NCBI GenBank assembly: GCA_030595925.1
Contig: JAUVLC010000007.1
Location: 1 to 40,117 of the forward strand
DNA: 40,117 nt
Direction: 5' to 3'
Source of the DNA: Clostridia bacterium
GTDB taxonomy: Bacteria > CBDUZB01 > JAGLHV01
Made by a program: the position numbers and the translations under genes. Shown piece by piece: positions 16,237-25,401 of this stretch; within the stretch, counting starts at the first letter, position 1, and the number at the start of each line of letters is the position of its first letter. Below the pieces are notes generated by a model that was not told where the DNA came from, searched no databases, and saw only the letters and a list, made by a program, of their open reading frames with translations.

Positions 16237-17109
16237 CTATGCTTCAACAAAAACTTTCTGACTATATTTCTTTAAAATTTTATAGCATTCTCTATTATCT
16301 TTCCCTAACAAACCCACCGCATCTGCCCTACATCTTACACAATGACGCATTTGATTAATATATTTACTTGCCTTTTCTCTAATCTCCAGAACGGACTCCG
16401 GAACGGGTTCTTTAATATTTTCAAAAACAGTTCCTTCGGTTGTATAATATGGAATACAATTCATAATATCCGCACCCAATTTAGACGTTCTTTCAGCCAC
16501 CTTTTCAAGATGGTGATCGTTAATACCGGGGATTATTACCGAATTAACCTTTACCGCAATCCCTTTTTCTTTGAGAGAACTAATTGCCTTAAGTTGATTA
16601 TCCAATAATATCTCAAATCCTTTGTCCGGGTTATATATTTTTTTCTGATATCGAATCCATGAATATATCTTAACCCCAACCTCAAAATCAACAGCATTTA
16701 CAGTAATCGTCACGTGACTTACATTAAGTTCTGCAATTCTTTTCACATAAGGATTAATATTAAGTCCGTTTGTAGACAAACACAGAATTATATCCGGATA
16801 TTTTTCCCTGACCAGTTCCAGAGTTTTCATTGTTTCTTCTGTATTAGCAAAAGGGTCCCCCGGACCGGCAATCCCTACCACTGAAATAGCAGGATTTTTC
16901 TCAATCACATATTCAAGATAATGAAGAGCTTGATACGGAGAGAGTAGAGCACTGGTAACCCCCGGACGACTTTCATTAACACAATCATATTTCCTGTTAC
17001 AAAAATTACACTGGATATTACAATCCGGTGCTACAGGGAGGTGAACTCTTCCGAAAAGATGCTTAGCTTTATCGTTAAAACAAGGATGATTTGATGTGTT
17101 AATAGTCAT
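16237..17109 (-). CDS. nifB: FeMo-cofactor radical SAM protein NifB (no NifX domain)
   Basis: A 290-residue radical SAM protein. The CxxxCxxC cluster motif is Cys30/Cys34/Cys37 in APDCNIQCNFCNRKYDC, followed by NESRPGVTSALLSPYQAL, the NifB signature. GIAGPGDPFANTEETM and LCLSTNGLN are further family motifs; MRHCVRCRADAVGLLGKD near the C terminus supplies extra Fe-S Cys. It builds the NifB-co precursor of FeMo-co and passes it to NifEN, encoded upstream. The protein ends after the SAM domain and lacks the fused NifX-like domain of proteobacterial NifB, like archaeal and many anaerobe forms. Start after GGGGAGG. Confidence 0.95.
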   Translation of the reverse strand: MTINTSNHPCFNDKAKHLFGRVHLPVAPDCNIQCNFCNRKYDCVNESRPGVTSALLSPYQALHYLEYVIEKNPAISVVGIAGPGDPFANTEETMKTLELVREKYPDIILCLSTNGLNINPYVKRIAELNVSHVTITVNAVDFEVGVKIYSWIRYQKKIYNPDKGFEILLDNQLKAISSLKEKGIAVKVNSVIIPGINDHHLEKVAERTSKLGADIMNCIPYYTTEGTVFENIKEPVPESVLEIREKASKYINQMRHCVRCRADAVGLLGKDNRECYKILKKYSQKVFVEA

Positions 17110-17153
17110 TTTTAATTCCTCCCCTTTTTTACCTTTATTGTCATTCCTGCGAA

Positions 17154-17283
17154 CAGACTGTGTCGTAATCCCCTTTTTGGTAGTCGCAGGCTTTAGCCTG
17201 CGGAATTTCTCCGTCGAGAACGCAGGCCAAAAGGCTTGCAGCTACCACATAACCACATAAAAAATGGAATTGTGACACAGTCT
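17154..17283. repeat. R2 element containing R1, nested in R3
   Basis: R2 ends CAGACTGTGTCGTAAT and ATTGTGACACAGTCT enclose an R1 palindrome (17179-17246). The flanks are split R3: CATTCCTGCGAA on the left and GCGGAATGACCCTCCTTACA to TTTTGCAAAACTCTTTTA on the right, the latter touching the nifN stop codon at 17351. Confidence 0.85.
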
Positions 17284-17350
17284 CCAAGTGCGGAATGACC
17301 CTCCTTACAGACTGGAGGACAGGCAGAATGTGTCCTTTTGCAAAACTCTT

Positions 17351-18706
17351 TTACATATATGAATATCCGACAGGTGATGTTTCCTGCTTTTTCTCAATAA
17401 CCGCATTTAAGATTCTATCGAACAACTGTTGTGTCCCTCCATAGCCCAAATGCAGAATTCTTTGACCGCCTAGTCTATCATGTATCGGAAAACCAATCCT
17501 TATCAGAGGTATACCCATTTTTCTTGCTAAATAATATCCCTTGCTGTTACCCAACATAAAATCAAGTCCTATTTTAGCGGATTCTTCCCCTATCTGTTCA
17601 AAATCATATCCCTCCCGAATTATTATCTCTTTGCCGTAGGCAGAAGCAATCTCAGGTAGAACCTTTTTTAGTGTCCCCGTTTTCTCTCCGGTAGCACAAA
17701 AAACAGGAACCGCTCCTATTTCAAACAAAAACGAAGCAACAGCAATAACCAAATCTTCTTCCCCGTAAACAAGGACTTTTTTACCGAATATATATTTATG
17801 CCCATCTACATAGGCATCAATAAGTCTTGCGCGTGCAGACTGGTATTTGCAAGGTATTTCTTTACCACTAATTTTTTTTAGATTATTAAAAAATAAATCA
17901 GTTAATTTTATCCCTATGGGTAAACCCAACGAAAAACGCGGCACAGAAAAATTATCTTCCAAAAACACGCTTGCCGTTTTTCTTGTTTCCAGGCTATGTC
18001 CTAATTCAATTGTCCCTAAGGAATCTCCCAAAGACGCTATTTGTTCAACTGTCGTTCCACCTTGTTGTATTTTTTGATATTCTTCCCAGGGACCACCATC
18101 TAATGTTTCGGAATAATCAGGCAGAATTACCGGGCCAAGATCAAAGTCAGATACAATTTCTTTTAAATATCTTATGTCCGCCGAGGAAACTAATCCCGGA
18201 AAAATTCCAATTTGTTTAAGTTTTTTTTCCTTCCTGGCTATTGTCGAAACAACAGCAAGCACTGCAGTGTGAAAACCTTCCATATGTGTCCCGATATAAC
18301 TTGGTGTCGAAATGTGAACAATTTCCGGTAAACGTTCAGATTTATGTTTCAAAAAAAATTCGCGTAGTATCATCTCAACATCGTCACCAATCGTTTCAGT
18401 CAAACAGGTAGTAGCCACCCCGATAAGTTTTGGTTGATATTGTTTACAAATATTTTCAAGGCCGCTTATTAAACTTTGTTTTCCTCCGAATATTGCCTCT
18501 TTTTCGGAAAAATTGGAAGAAGCAATATCAACCGGCTCTTTAAAGTGATTAATAAGATAACGGCGAATATAAGTTGAACACCCCTGCGATCCATGCAAAA
18601 AGGGCATTGCTCCTTCAATACCGCGTAACACAAGACTGGCTCCCAGCGGTGCACATAATTTACACGAATTTCTAGTGGCTGTATAAAGATTCTCTGCCGT
18701 CTTCAT
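17351..18706 (-). CDS. nifN: Nitrogenase cofactor scaffold NifN
   Basis: A 451-residue NifK-like scaffold subunit. Cys15/Cys18 (RNSCKLCAPLGASL) and Cys43 (FLHGSQGCSTYI) lie where NifK binds the P-cluster. IGVATTCLTETIGDDVEMIL and LGYGGTQQLFDRILNAVIEK are family motifs. With NifE it forms the scaffold on which NifB-co matures to FeMo-co. It overlaps nifE by the ATGA junction at 18703-18706, with GAGGTG as ribosome-binding site. NifN rather than NifK because a complete nifK sits upstream and this gene is paired with nifE. Confidence 0.93.
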   Translation of the reverse strand: MKTAENLYTATRNSCKLCAPLGASLVLRGIEGAMPFLHGSQGCSTYIRRYLINHFKEPVDIASSNFSEKEAIFGGKQSLISGLENICKQYQPKLIGVATTCLTETIGDDVEMILREFFLKHKSERLPEIVHISTPSYIGTHMEGFHTAVLAVVSTIARKEKKLKQIGIFPGLVSSADIRYLKEIVSDFDLGPVILPDYSETLDGGPWEEYQKIQQGGTTVEQIASLGDSLGTIELGHSLETRKTASVFLEDNFSVPRFSLGLPIGIKLTDLFFNNLKKISGKEIPCKYQSARARLIDAYVDGHKYIFGKKVLVYGEEDLVIAVASFLFEIGAVPVFCATGEKTGTLKKVLPEIASAYGKEIIIREGYDFEQIGEESAKIGLDFMLGNSKGYYLARKMGIPLIRIGFPIHDRLGGQRILHLGYGGTQQLFDRILNAVIEKKQETSPVGYSYM

Positions 18707-20061
18707 TTTTCACCTCGTTTTTCTCTCCGTGGCATAAACTGCCAAACCGGACTCATCACCGATGCATAAACCTCTTGGGCAAAATTAAGCATCCCGTCAA
18801 AACCTGCCAGTGCAATCTGACGTTGATGATTATGATCACAATAGCCAATACCCAGTTTATACGCTAACGGCCGTTCTTTAACGCCGCCAATAAAAACATC
18901 AACATCTTTTTCCATTATAAACCGGGATAATTCCAGGGGATTAGCATCATCAACAATTATCGTTCCCTCCCCACACATCTTTTTCAACCGCTGATAATCC
19001 TCTTGATTACCTGTTTGCGAACCCACTACAGCGCTTTCTATTCCCAAATAATTAAGTGCCTTAATTAAAGAAAAAGCTTTAAATGCTCCTCCCACATAAA
19101 TCGCAGCTTTCTTCCCTTTCAGTTTCTCTTTATATTGGTTAAGAATAGGCATTAAGCGACAAATTTCATTATTGGTCAATTCATAAGTTCGTTGAAATAT
19201 ATCTTTTTTCCCAAAAAAGTCTGCAACCTTATTTAATGCTTCCACCATATCTTCAATACCAAAATAGGAAACACGAATAAACGGTATTCCATATTCTTTT
19301 TCCATCATTTTTGCCAAAGGAAGCATCGAACCTGAACATTGCACAACATTAAGTTTTGCTCCGTGTGCTTTCTGTATATCTGCAATTCTTCCGTCACCGG
19401 TTATTGTAGCAACCACCTCAATCCCCATACGGCGATAATAGTCTTTTATTATCCATGTTTCACCTGCAATATTGAAATCGCCCAATATGTTGATGCTATA
19501 CTTGCCGATATTATCTATCGTTCCTGTTCCAACCAGAGAAGCTAAAGCTGTACATGCAGCACGATACCCGTCTTTTTTTGTTCCCTTAAATCCCTCAGAA
19601 TGAACGGAAAGAACCGGAATATTTTTTTCCTTACTCACTTTTCGGCAAACTTCATCTATATCGTCTCCGATAATTCCGATAATACAGGTTGCATATACAA
19701 ATGCTGCCTTAGGTTTATATCTATCTATAAGCTCACCTAACGCCTTATAAAGCTTCTTCTCCCCGCCAAAAATAACATTTTTCTCTTGAAGATCTGTGGA
19801 AAAACTCAAACGATGCAGTTCGGGCCCTGATGATAATGCCCCCCTGATATCCCAGGTATAAGCGGCACAACCAATAGGTCCGTGTACTAGATGCAATGCA
19901 TCAACTATGGGGTATAACACTACACGAGAACCACAAAAAACACACGCCCGTTGACTAACCGAACCGGAAACACTATGTCTCTCGCACTTCATATTAAAAG
20001 GTTGATTACCTTTGAGATATATCTGCTCTTTTCTCTCTTCCAGTATTTGTATATTCTTCAT
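18703..20061 (-). CDS. nifE: Nitrogenase cofactor scaffold NifE
   Basis: A 452-residue NifD-like subunit. Cys40/Cys43 (SQRACVFCGSRVVL) and Cys65 (LVHGPIGCAAYTWDIRGALS) are the cluster-binding positions; YATCIIGIIGDDIDEVC follows. SFSTDLQEKNVIFGGEKKLY is the NifE form of the switch-like loop. RACVFCG replaces the RGC-YAG of NifD, separating it from the catalytic subunit. It partners NifN in FeMo-co maturation. It starts 19 bases after the nifK stop and overlaps nifN. Confidence 0.95.
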   Translation of the reverse strand: MKNIQILEERKEQIYLKGNQPFNMKCERHSVSGSVSQRACVFCGSRVVLYPIVDALHLVHGPIGCAAYTWDIRGALSSGPELHRLSFSTDLQEKNVIFGGEKKLYKALGELIDRYKPKAAFVYATCIIGIIGDDIDEVCRKVSKEKNIPVLSVHSEGFKGTKKDGYRAACTALASLVGTGTIDNIGKYSINILGDFNIAGETWIIKDYYRRMGIEVVATITGDGRIADIQKAHGAKLNVVQCSGSMLPLAKMMEKEYGIPFIRVSYFGIEDMVEALNKVADFFGKKDIFQRTYELTNNEICRLMPILNQYKEKLKGKKAAIYVGGAFKAFSLIKALNYLGIESAVVGSQTGNQEDYQRLKKMCGEGTIIVDDANPLELSRFIMEKDVDVFIGGVKERPLAYKLGIGYCDHNHQRQIALAGFDGMLNFAQEVYASVMSPVWQFMPRREKRGEK

Positions 20062-20080
20062 TTTATCCCCAAAACACCTC

Positions 20081-21463
20081 TTACATTACCAATTCAAAAC
20101 TTTCTTCAAGTGAATCTCTATCCTGCCTATCCATAAGTGCTGCTAAAATCTTCTCCAGAATTCTCATTCCCCCGGTATACCCCACGGTTGGGAAATAGCT
20201 GTGGCCAATTCTATCCAATATCGGAAATCCCATTCTTATAAACGGTATATCTTCATCCCTGGCAATATACTTCCCGTATGTATTTCCTATAAGTAAGTCA
20301 ACCGGCTCGTTTTTTATCCACTGGTGCAACAGAAACATATCAGCAGTAGCACCGTTTTTTACATTAGCTTCAGGCACCTTACATTCAAGTATCTTTCTTA
20401 TTCTTTTTTCAAATTGTTTTCCGGATGTGCCGCTAATGATATGAATAGGTTTCATATCAAGGTCTACAAGAAATTCCGTAAGTGCAATCAAATGATCCGG
20501 GTCGCCGAATAAGGCAACTTTTTTGTTGTAAAAGTACTGCTGCATATCAGTAATAATATCAACCAATCTTCCTCTTTCCTCAGTAATTGAATCCGGCACA
20601 TTAACACCCGCAGCTCTACTACAGGCAGTGACAAATCTATCTGTTGCTGAAAGGCCTAAGGGTATATCCACAACTCTGTATCTTACCTTACATTTTTTTT
20701 CCAGTTCCTTTGCCGGAGCTTCTGAGGCAAAACGACCCAAGGCCAGGGTAAATTTACTGTCCCCCGTACTTTTCAATTCAGGAATAGTAACACCTCCTTT
20801 AGGATAAAAACTATGCTTTCCTCTCTGCGGAGCATCAAGAACATCGGATGTATCGGGGAAAAGTACAATCTTTACCCCTATATTTTTTGCTAACTTTTTT
20901 ATCTCCCGCATATCCGAAGGTTCAACCCACCCGGAAATAATATTAATCTGATTTTTTTTCTCTCCTGTTGATTCTGAAAAATGTTTAACCATACTTTTTA
21001 CCATATTAGAAAAACCGGTAATATGAGAACCAACATAGCCTGGGGTATTTGTGTGGATAACATACTTCCCCTCAGGAACTTTCCCGTCATCTTTTGCTTT
21101 CCGGCAAATTTGATTTACATCGTCACCTATCGTTTCAGAAAGGCAGGTAGTGTGTACCGCAATTATATCCGGATTATAAATAGTAAAAATATTATTGATC
21201 GCCTGAAGGAGATTGGACTGGCCGCCAAAAACCGAAGACCCTTCAGTAAAGGAACTGGTTGCCGCCATTATGGGCTCTTTATAATGCCGGGTAAGTGTAC
21301 TGCGATGATAGGCACAACATCCCTGAGACCCGTGGCTATGCGGCAGACAACCGTGTATACCCAATGCTGCATACATTGCTCCGATAGGCTGGCAGGCTTT
21401 TGCCGGATTTACGGTAAGAGATTTTCTTTCTTTAATTTCAACTGGTGTATGTCTTAAAAGCAT
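20081..21463 (-). CDS. nifK: Nitrogenase MoFe protein beta chain
   Basis: A 460-residue beta subunit. P-cluster cysteines are visible at Cys24 (NPAKACQPIGAMYAALGI), Cys49 (HSHGSQGCCAYHRSTLTRHY) and Cys107 (AVHTTCLSETIGDDVNQ). It lacks the N-terminal extension of Azotobacter NifK (about 520 residues), as is usual in anaerobe-type nitrogenases. FPILDRIGHSYFPTVGYTGG is the C-terminal family motif. It pairs with NifD in the catalytic heterotetramer. Start: ATG after AAAGGAGG, 20 bases downstream of nifD. Confidence 0.97.
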   Translation of the reverse strand: MLLRHTPVEIKERKSLTVNPAKACQPIGAMYAALGIHGCLPHSHGSQGCCAYHRSTLTRHYKEPIMAATSSFTEGSSVFGGQSNLLQAINNIFTIYNPDIIAVHTTCLSETIGDDVNQICRKAKDDGKVPEGKYVIHTNTPGYVGSHITGFSNMVKSMVKHFSESTGEKKNQINIISGWVEPSDMREIKKLAKNIGVKIVLFPDTSDVLDAPQRGKHSFYPKGGVTIPELKSTGDSKFTLALGRFASEAPAKELEKKCKVRYRVVDIPLGLSATDRFVTACSRAAGVNVPDSITEERGRLVDIITDMQQYFYNKKVALFGDPDHLIALTEFLVDLDMKPIHIISGTSGKQFEKRIRKILECKVPEANVKNGATADMFLLHQWIKNEPVDLLIGNTYGKYIARDEDIPFIRMGFPILDRIGHSYFPTVGYTGGMRILEKILAALMDRQDRDSLEESFELVM

Positions 21464-21483
21464 GTTATTTCCTCCTTTTAATC

Positions 21484-23103
21484 TTATTCAACAACAAATG
21501 TAGCAGTAATTTCCGGTTCGTTTTCCCACGGAGCTTTAATCATCCGCCATACTTTTGTGTTTACCGTTCGATCCATTTCCCTATAGAAATTAATCGCCCC
21601 TTTAAAAGCTGCAAATGGGCCGCCATAATCGTAACTATGCAATTGTTTCATAGGAATACCTCTTTTCTGCACAGTATATTTTTCTTTAATACCTGCACAA
21701 AATACTGCCGGTTTGTATTTATCAATCAGTTTTTCCGTTTCATATTGACTGATATCGTCAATAACCACCGAATTTGGCTCCATCTCAGACATCATCCCTT
21801 CGTATTTACTTATTTCCATACCTTTTTTCTTAAGTGCATCCAATTCCTGCTCAGTTTTTCTTAAACGATATCTCTTCGGATCCTTTTCTACTACAACTTC
21901 CTCGATATTTCTACTGTCGGCATCAACCTTAATCTGAGGTAAAACCTTCCGTCCCTCATAATCATCCCTGTGGGCAAACTCATATCCGGCAGCAACTGTC
22001 TTCATTCCGATTTCGCTAAAAAGATACTGATAATGATGAGCACGAGAGCCCCCTACAAAAATCATGGCCAGTTTTCCCCTGGTCCGTGGCTCTACATCTT
22101 TACGAGCTTCTAAAACAGCAGGCATTTCCTCCCCGATTACTTTTTCCACCTGTTTAATAAGTTCTTTATCCCCAAAATACTGGGCAATCTTCCTCAAAGA
22201 TTTTGCGGTAGCCTCTGCTCCGATAAAATTTATTTTTAGCCATGGTATTCCGAATTTCTTTTCCATCATTTTCGCTACATAATTAATTGACCGGTGACAC
22301 ATAATAAGATTAAGATCTGCAGTGTGCGAGTTGGCAAAGTGATCAACACTTGAGTTTCCGCTATAAGTCGAAATTAAGGTAAGACCGCATCGTTTGAATA
22401 AATCCTCAATTAAAAAAGCATCACCACCGATATTATATTCCCCCAGTAAATTAATTTTAAACTTCCCTTCTTTTACTGTATCATCAAGGCCGACGACATG
22501 TTTAAAAATCTGATTATTAGCAATATGGTGACCGGCTGACTGACTCACCCCTTTATACCCTTCGCAAGAGAAACCAAAGATATTAATACCGAGTTTTTCT
22601 TTCATTTCCCGGGCAACAGCGTGAATATCATCACCGATTAGACCAACCGGACAGGTAGCAAATATTCCTATCATTTTAGGATGAAAAATATCGTAAGCTT
22701 CCTGAATAGCTTCTCTGAGTTTCTTCTCTCCGCCAAAGACAATATTATCATCCTGCATATCCGTTGAGAAACAATAGGGCATAAAATTGTCCCCGTCGGG
22801 ACCGGGCCTTGTCTGATTACGCCGTGTAGCCCAACTATAAAAACCACAACCGATAGGACCGTGAGTAAGATTTATAATATCCCGCGTAGGACCCAGTACT
22901 ACCCCTTTACATCCGGCATAACAGCAACCGCGTTGAGTAATAATTCCGGGAACAGTTCTTATGTTAGCCTGGATTTCCTGTTCTGTCTTCGGATCATTAA
23001 GAACTATAGATTTACTTCTTTTCCGAGCAACCTTCGAAGGATATTTTTTAAGTATATCCTCTTGTATTCCACATGGTTCTGGTAATTTTGTATCACTTTT
23101 CAT
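21484..23103 (-). CDS. nifD: Nitrogenase MoFe protein alpha chain
   Basis: A 539-residue alpha subunit. P-cluster cysteines: RGCCYAGCKGVVLGPTRDII, THGPIGCGFYSW and IFATCPVGLIGDDI. FeMo-co ligands: Cys in LNLIMCHRSINYVAKMMEKK and His in KQLHSYDYGGPFAAFKGAIN. It reduces N2 at FeMo-co with electrons from NifH. Compared with Azotobacter-type NifD it has an extra charged segment after EFAHRDDYEGRKVLPQIKVD, as in clostridial, chlorobial and methanogen forms. The ATG at 23103 is chosen, with GGGAGAAG upstream; an in-frame TTG at 23121 overlaps the nifI2 stop and is unlikely. Confidence 0.97.
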   Translation of the reverse strand: MKSDTKLPEPCGIQEDILKKYPSKVARKRSKSIVLNDPKTEQEIQANIRTVPGIITQRGCCYAGCKGVVLGPTRDIINLTHGPIGCGFYSWATRRNQTRPGPDGDNFMPYCFSTDMQDDNIVFGGEKKLREAIQEAYDIFHPKMIGIFATCPVGLIGDDIHAVAREMKEKLGINIFGFSCEGYKGVSQSAGHHIANNQIFKHVVGLDDTVKEGKFKINLLGEYNIGGDAFLIEDLFKRCGLTLISTYSGNSSVDHFANSHTADLNLIMCHRSINYVAKMMEKKFGIPWLKINFIGAEATAKSLRKIAQYFGDKELIKQVEKVIGEEMPAVLEARKDVEPRTRGKLAMIFVGGSRAHHYQYLFSEIGMKTVAAGYEFAHRDDYEGRKVLPQIKVDADSRNIEEVVVEKDPKRYRLRKTEQELDALKKKGMEISKYEGMMSEMEPNSVVIDDISQYETEKLIDKYKPAVFCAGIKEKYTVQKRGIPMKQLHSYDYGGPFAAFKGAINFYREMDRTVNTKVWRMIKAPWENEPEITATFVVE

Positions 23104-23113
23104 AATCTTCTCC

Positions 23114-23491
23114 CTAATCAAGAATTTTATTTCCCGTTTCGCCTGTCCTTACCCTTACCGCATCCATAACCGGTGACACAAATATCTTTCCGTCTCCTGC
23201 ATTCCCGGTTTGATTTACCTCAATTATTGTTTTAACCACTATATCAACTTTATCATCAGGCAAAACAACAAAAAGAAGTCTTTTAGCTACCAATCTGGGA
23301 CCCTGTCCGAGTTGACTTATTGCCTCCTGGTATCCATCTCCGGCACCGTGAAGTATCCTGTAATCAACCAGTCCTTTCCCTCTGCCCAAAACCTTCCCGG
23401 TAGCAGTGAAAGATGCTAAGCCTAATTCTGAAAGTGCTTTTTTAGTACTATTAATCTTATTTATACGTATTATTGCCATTACTTCTTTCAT
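23114..23491 (-). CDS. nifI2: Nitrogenase switch-off PII protein NifI2
   Basis: A 125-residue PII-family protein with the long NifI2-type T-loop: GRGKGLVDYRILHGAGDGYQ, EAISQLGQGPRLVAKR, then LLFVVLPDDKVD. B-loop GNAGDGKIFVSP and C-loop VRVRTGETG are intact. With NifI1 it binds NifDK and blocks its contact with NifH when ammonium or low 2-oxoglutarate is sensed (established for methanogen NifI proteins). It ends 10 bases before nifD. Start after AAAGGAGA. Confidence 0.95.
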   Translation of the reverse strand: MKEVMAIIRINKINSTKKALSELGLASFTATGKVLGRGKGLVDYRILHGAGDGYQEAISQLGQGPRLVAKRLLFVVLPDDKVDIVVKTIIEVNQTGNAGDGKIFVSPVMDAVRVRTGETGNKILD

Positions 23492-23659
23492 TGTCTTCTC
23501 CTTTTACCTTTCTTTTTAACTTGTAACTCCCCGTAGCTTGTGGAGTTACCTTATTGGGTCCCCCCCTTTGAAAAAGGGGGATAGGGGGATTTTGAAATAA
23601 TCCAACATTTTCATACCCTGTAGCTTGATAAAAATTCATATAAATCAACATGGAACCGA
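23492..23659. other. nifI1-nifI2 spacer with C/G-run inverted repeat
   Basis: The 168-base gap contains TCCCCCCCTTTGAAAAAGGGGG then ATAGGGGGAT, an inverted-repeat block of the type dispersed in many bacterial genomes, plus AACTCCCCGTAGCTTGTGGAG, another small palindrome. No gene was seen. Confidence 0.6.
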
Positions 23660-23986
23660 TTATTCTTCTTTAACCCCGGAGCTTATTGTATACACCTCAA
23701 GTACAGGGGAAAGAAATATCTTACCGTCGCCAAAGGCTCCGGAATCTCCTGTTTTTGCGTTCTCGCTTATCGTTTTAATTACAAAATCCTTATCCTTATC
23801 AGGTATTACCGTAATCAACAACTCTTTTGGAAGTTCATCGTAAGTAACTTCCCCCACCTTTAACCCCCGTTGCTTACCCCTGCCAAATACTGATATTTTG
23901 GTTACTGCAGGATATCCGGCATCAAGCAATCCGGCAAGAACTGCATCTGTCTTTTCTGGTCTAACTATTGCCCGTATCATTAACAT
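23660..23986 (-). CDS. nifI1: Nitrogenase switch-off PII protein NifI1
   Basis: A 108-residue PII-family protein with the NifI1-type T-loop FGRGKQRGLKVGEVTYDELP and strand KELLITVIPDKDKDFVIKTI; the B-loop region reads GDSGAFGDGKIFLSP. Partner of NifI2 in ammonium switch-off of nitrogenase. Its place between nifH and nifD is diagnostic. Start: ATG after GGAGGG, with a second in-frame ATG two codons later. Confidence 0.95.
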   Translation of the reverse strand: MLMIRAIVRPEKTDAVLAGLLDAGYPAVTKISVFGRGKQRGLKVGEVTYDELPKELLITVIPDKDKDFVIKTISENAKTGDSGAFGDGKIFLSPVLEVYTISSGVKEE

Positions 23987-24012
23987 TTACTACCCTCCTA
24001 TTATTTTATTAA

Positions 24013-24148
24013 TTGAAACTTCTGCAAAACAACCTTTTTCCTTTTATTGCCTGCTTGTCCGCCAGTCCTTAAGACGGGTCATTCCCCTTCTTTTCTGTCA
24101 TTCCTGTTCTTCTCTGTCATTCCTGCGAAAGCAGGAATCCATTACATT
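24013..24148. repeat. Degenerate R3 repeat after nifH
   Basis: AACTTCTGCAAAACAACC (an R3 end), GTCCGCCAGTCCTTAAGACG, two copies of CTGTCATTCCTG, and the hairpin ATTCCTGCGAAAGCAGGAAT. It touches the nifH stop codon (24149-24151) with almost no spacer. The hairpin may stabilise the nifH transcript 3' end, which often needs to be more abundant than nifDK (inference). Confidence 0.7.
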
Positions 24149-25009
<861 letters not shown>

Positions 25010-25023
25010 TCACTTTTATAACA

Positions 25024-25039
25024 CGCAACTTCTTTGCCA
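25024..25039 (-). promoter_or_regulatory. Sigma54 (-24/-12) promoter for nifH operon
   Basis: The minus strand reads TGGCAAAGAAGTTGCG; GG and GC are exactly 10 bases apart. It lies between the ntrC terminator and nifH. Consistent with activation by the adjacent NtrC-type protein; no separate NifA gene is in the window and no clear TGT-N10-ACA enhancer was found. Confidence 0.88.
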
Positions 25040-25056
25040 AATTATTTAAACAATAA

Positions 25057-25094
25057 AAAACCACTTAAGTTTTAAACTAAACCTAAGTGGTTTT
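25057..25094 (-). terminator. Intrinsic terminator of ntrC
   Basis: AAAACCACTT (25057-25066) pairs with AAGTGGTTTT (25085-25094), extended by inner AAGTTTTAAACT pairing. On the minus strand the stem is followed by a run of T. It lies between ntrC and the nifH promoter, insulating the two transcripts. Confidence 0.75.
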
Positions 25095-25157
25095 CTCACT
25101 TTTCTCCCATTCCTGCGAACATAACTCTAATTTTTCTGTGGTATCTTATTTTTCTGT

Positions 25158-25311
25158 GGTAGCCGCAGGCTTTAGCCTGCGTTCTCATCGGAGATTTTCC
25201 TCTGTCTTACTTTTCTGTCATTCCCCAACAATAATATTTCTCTGTGGTAGCCGCAGGCTTTAGCCTGCGTAATTTCCCCGTCGATAACGCAGGCTAAAGT
25301 CTGCGACTACC
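25158..25311. repeat. R1 repeats downstream of ntrC
   Basis: A half copy GGTAGCCGCAGGCTTTAGCC at 25158-25182 and a full palindrome at 25246-25311 (ending AAAGTCTGCGACTACC), separated by a CATTCCCCAACA spacer. This is the main part of the 428-base ntrC-nifH gap and belongs to the segment duplicated at 10112-10419. Confidence 0.85.
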
Positions 25312-25401
25312 AATAAGGAAATTGTGACAGGGCATAAAACTTCAACAATAATCTCACAAACTGTTTTTTTTATTCTTTATGCTTTATTTTTAACACTTTG
25401 A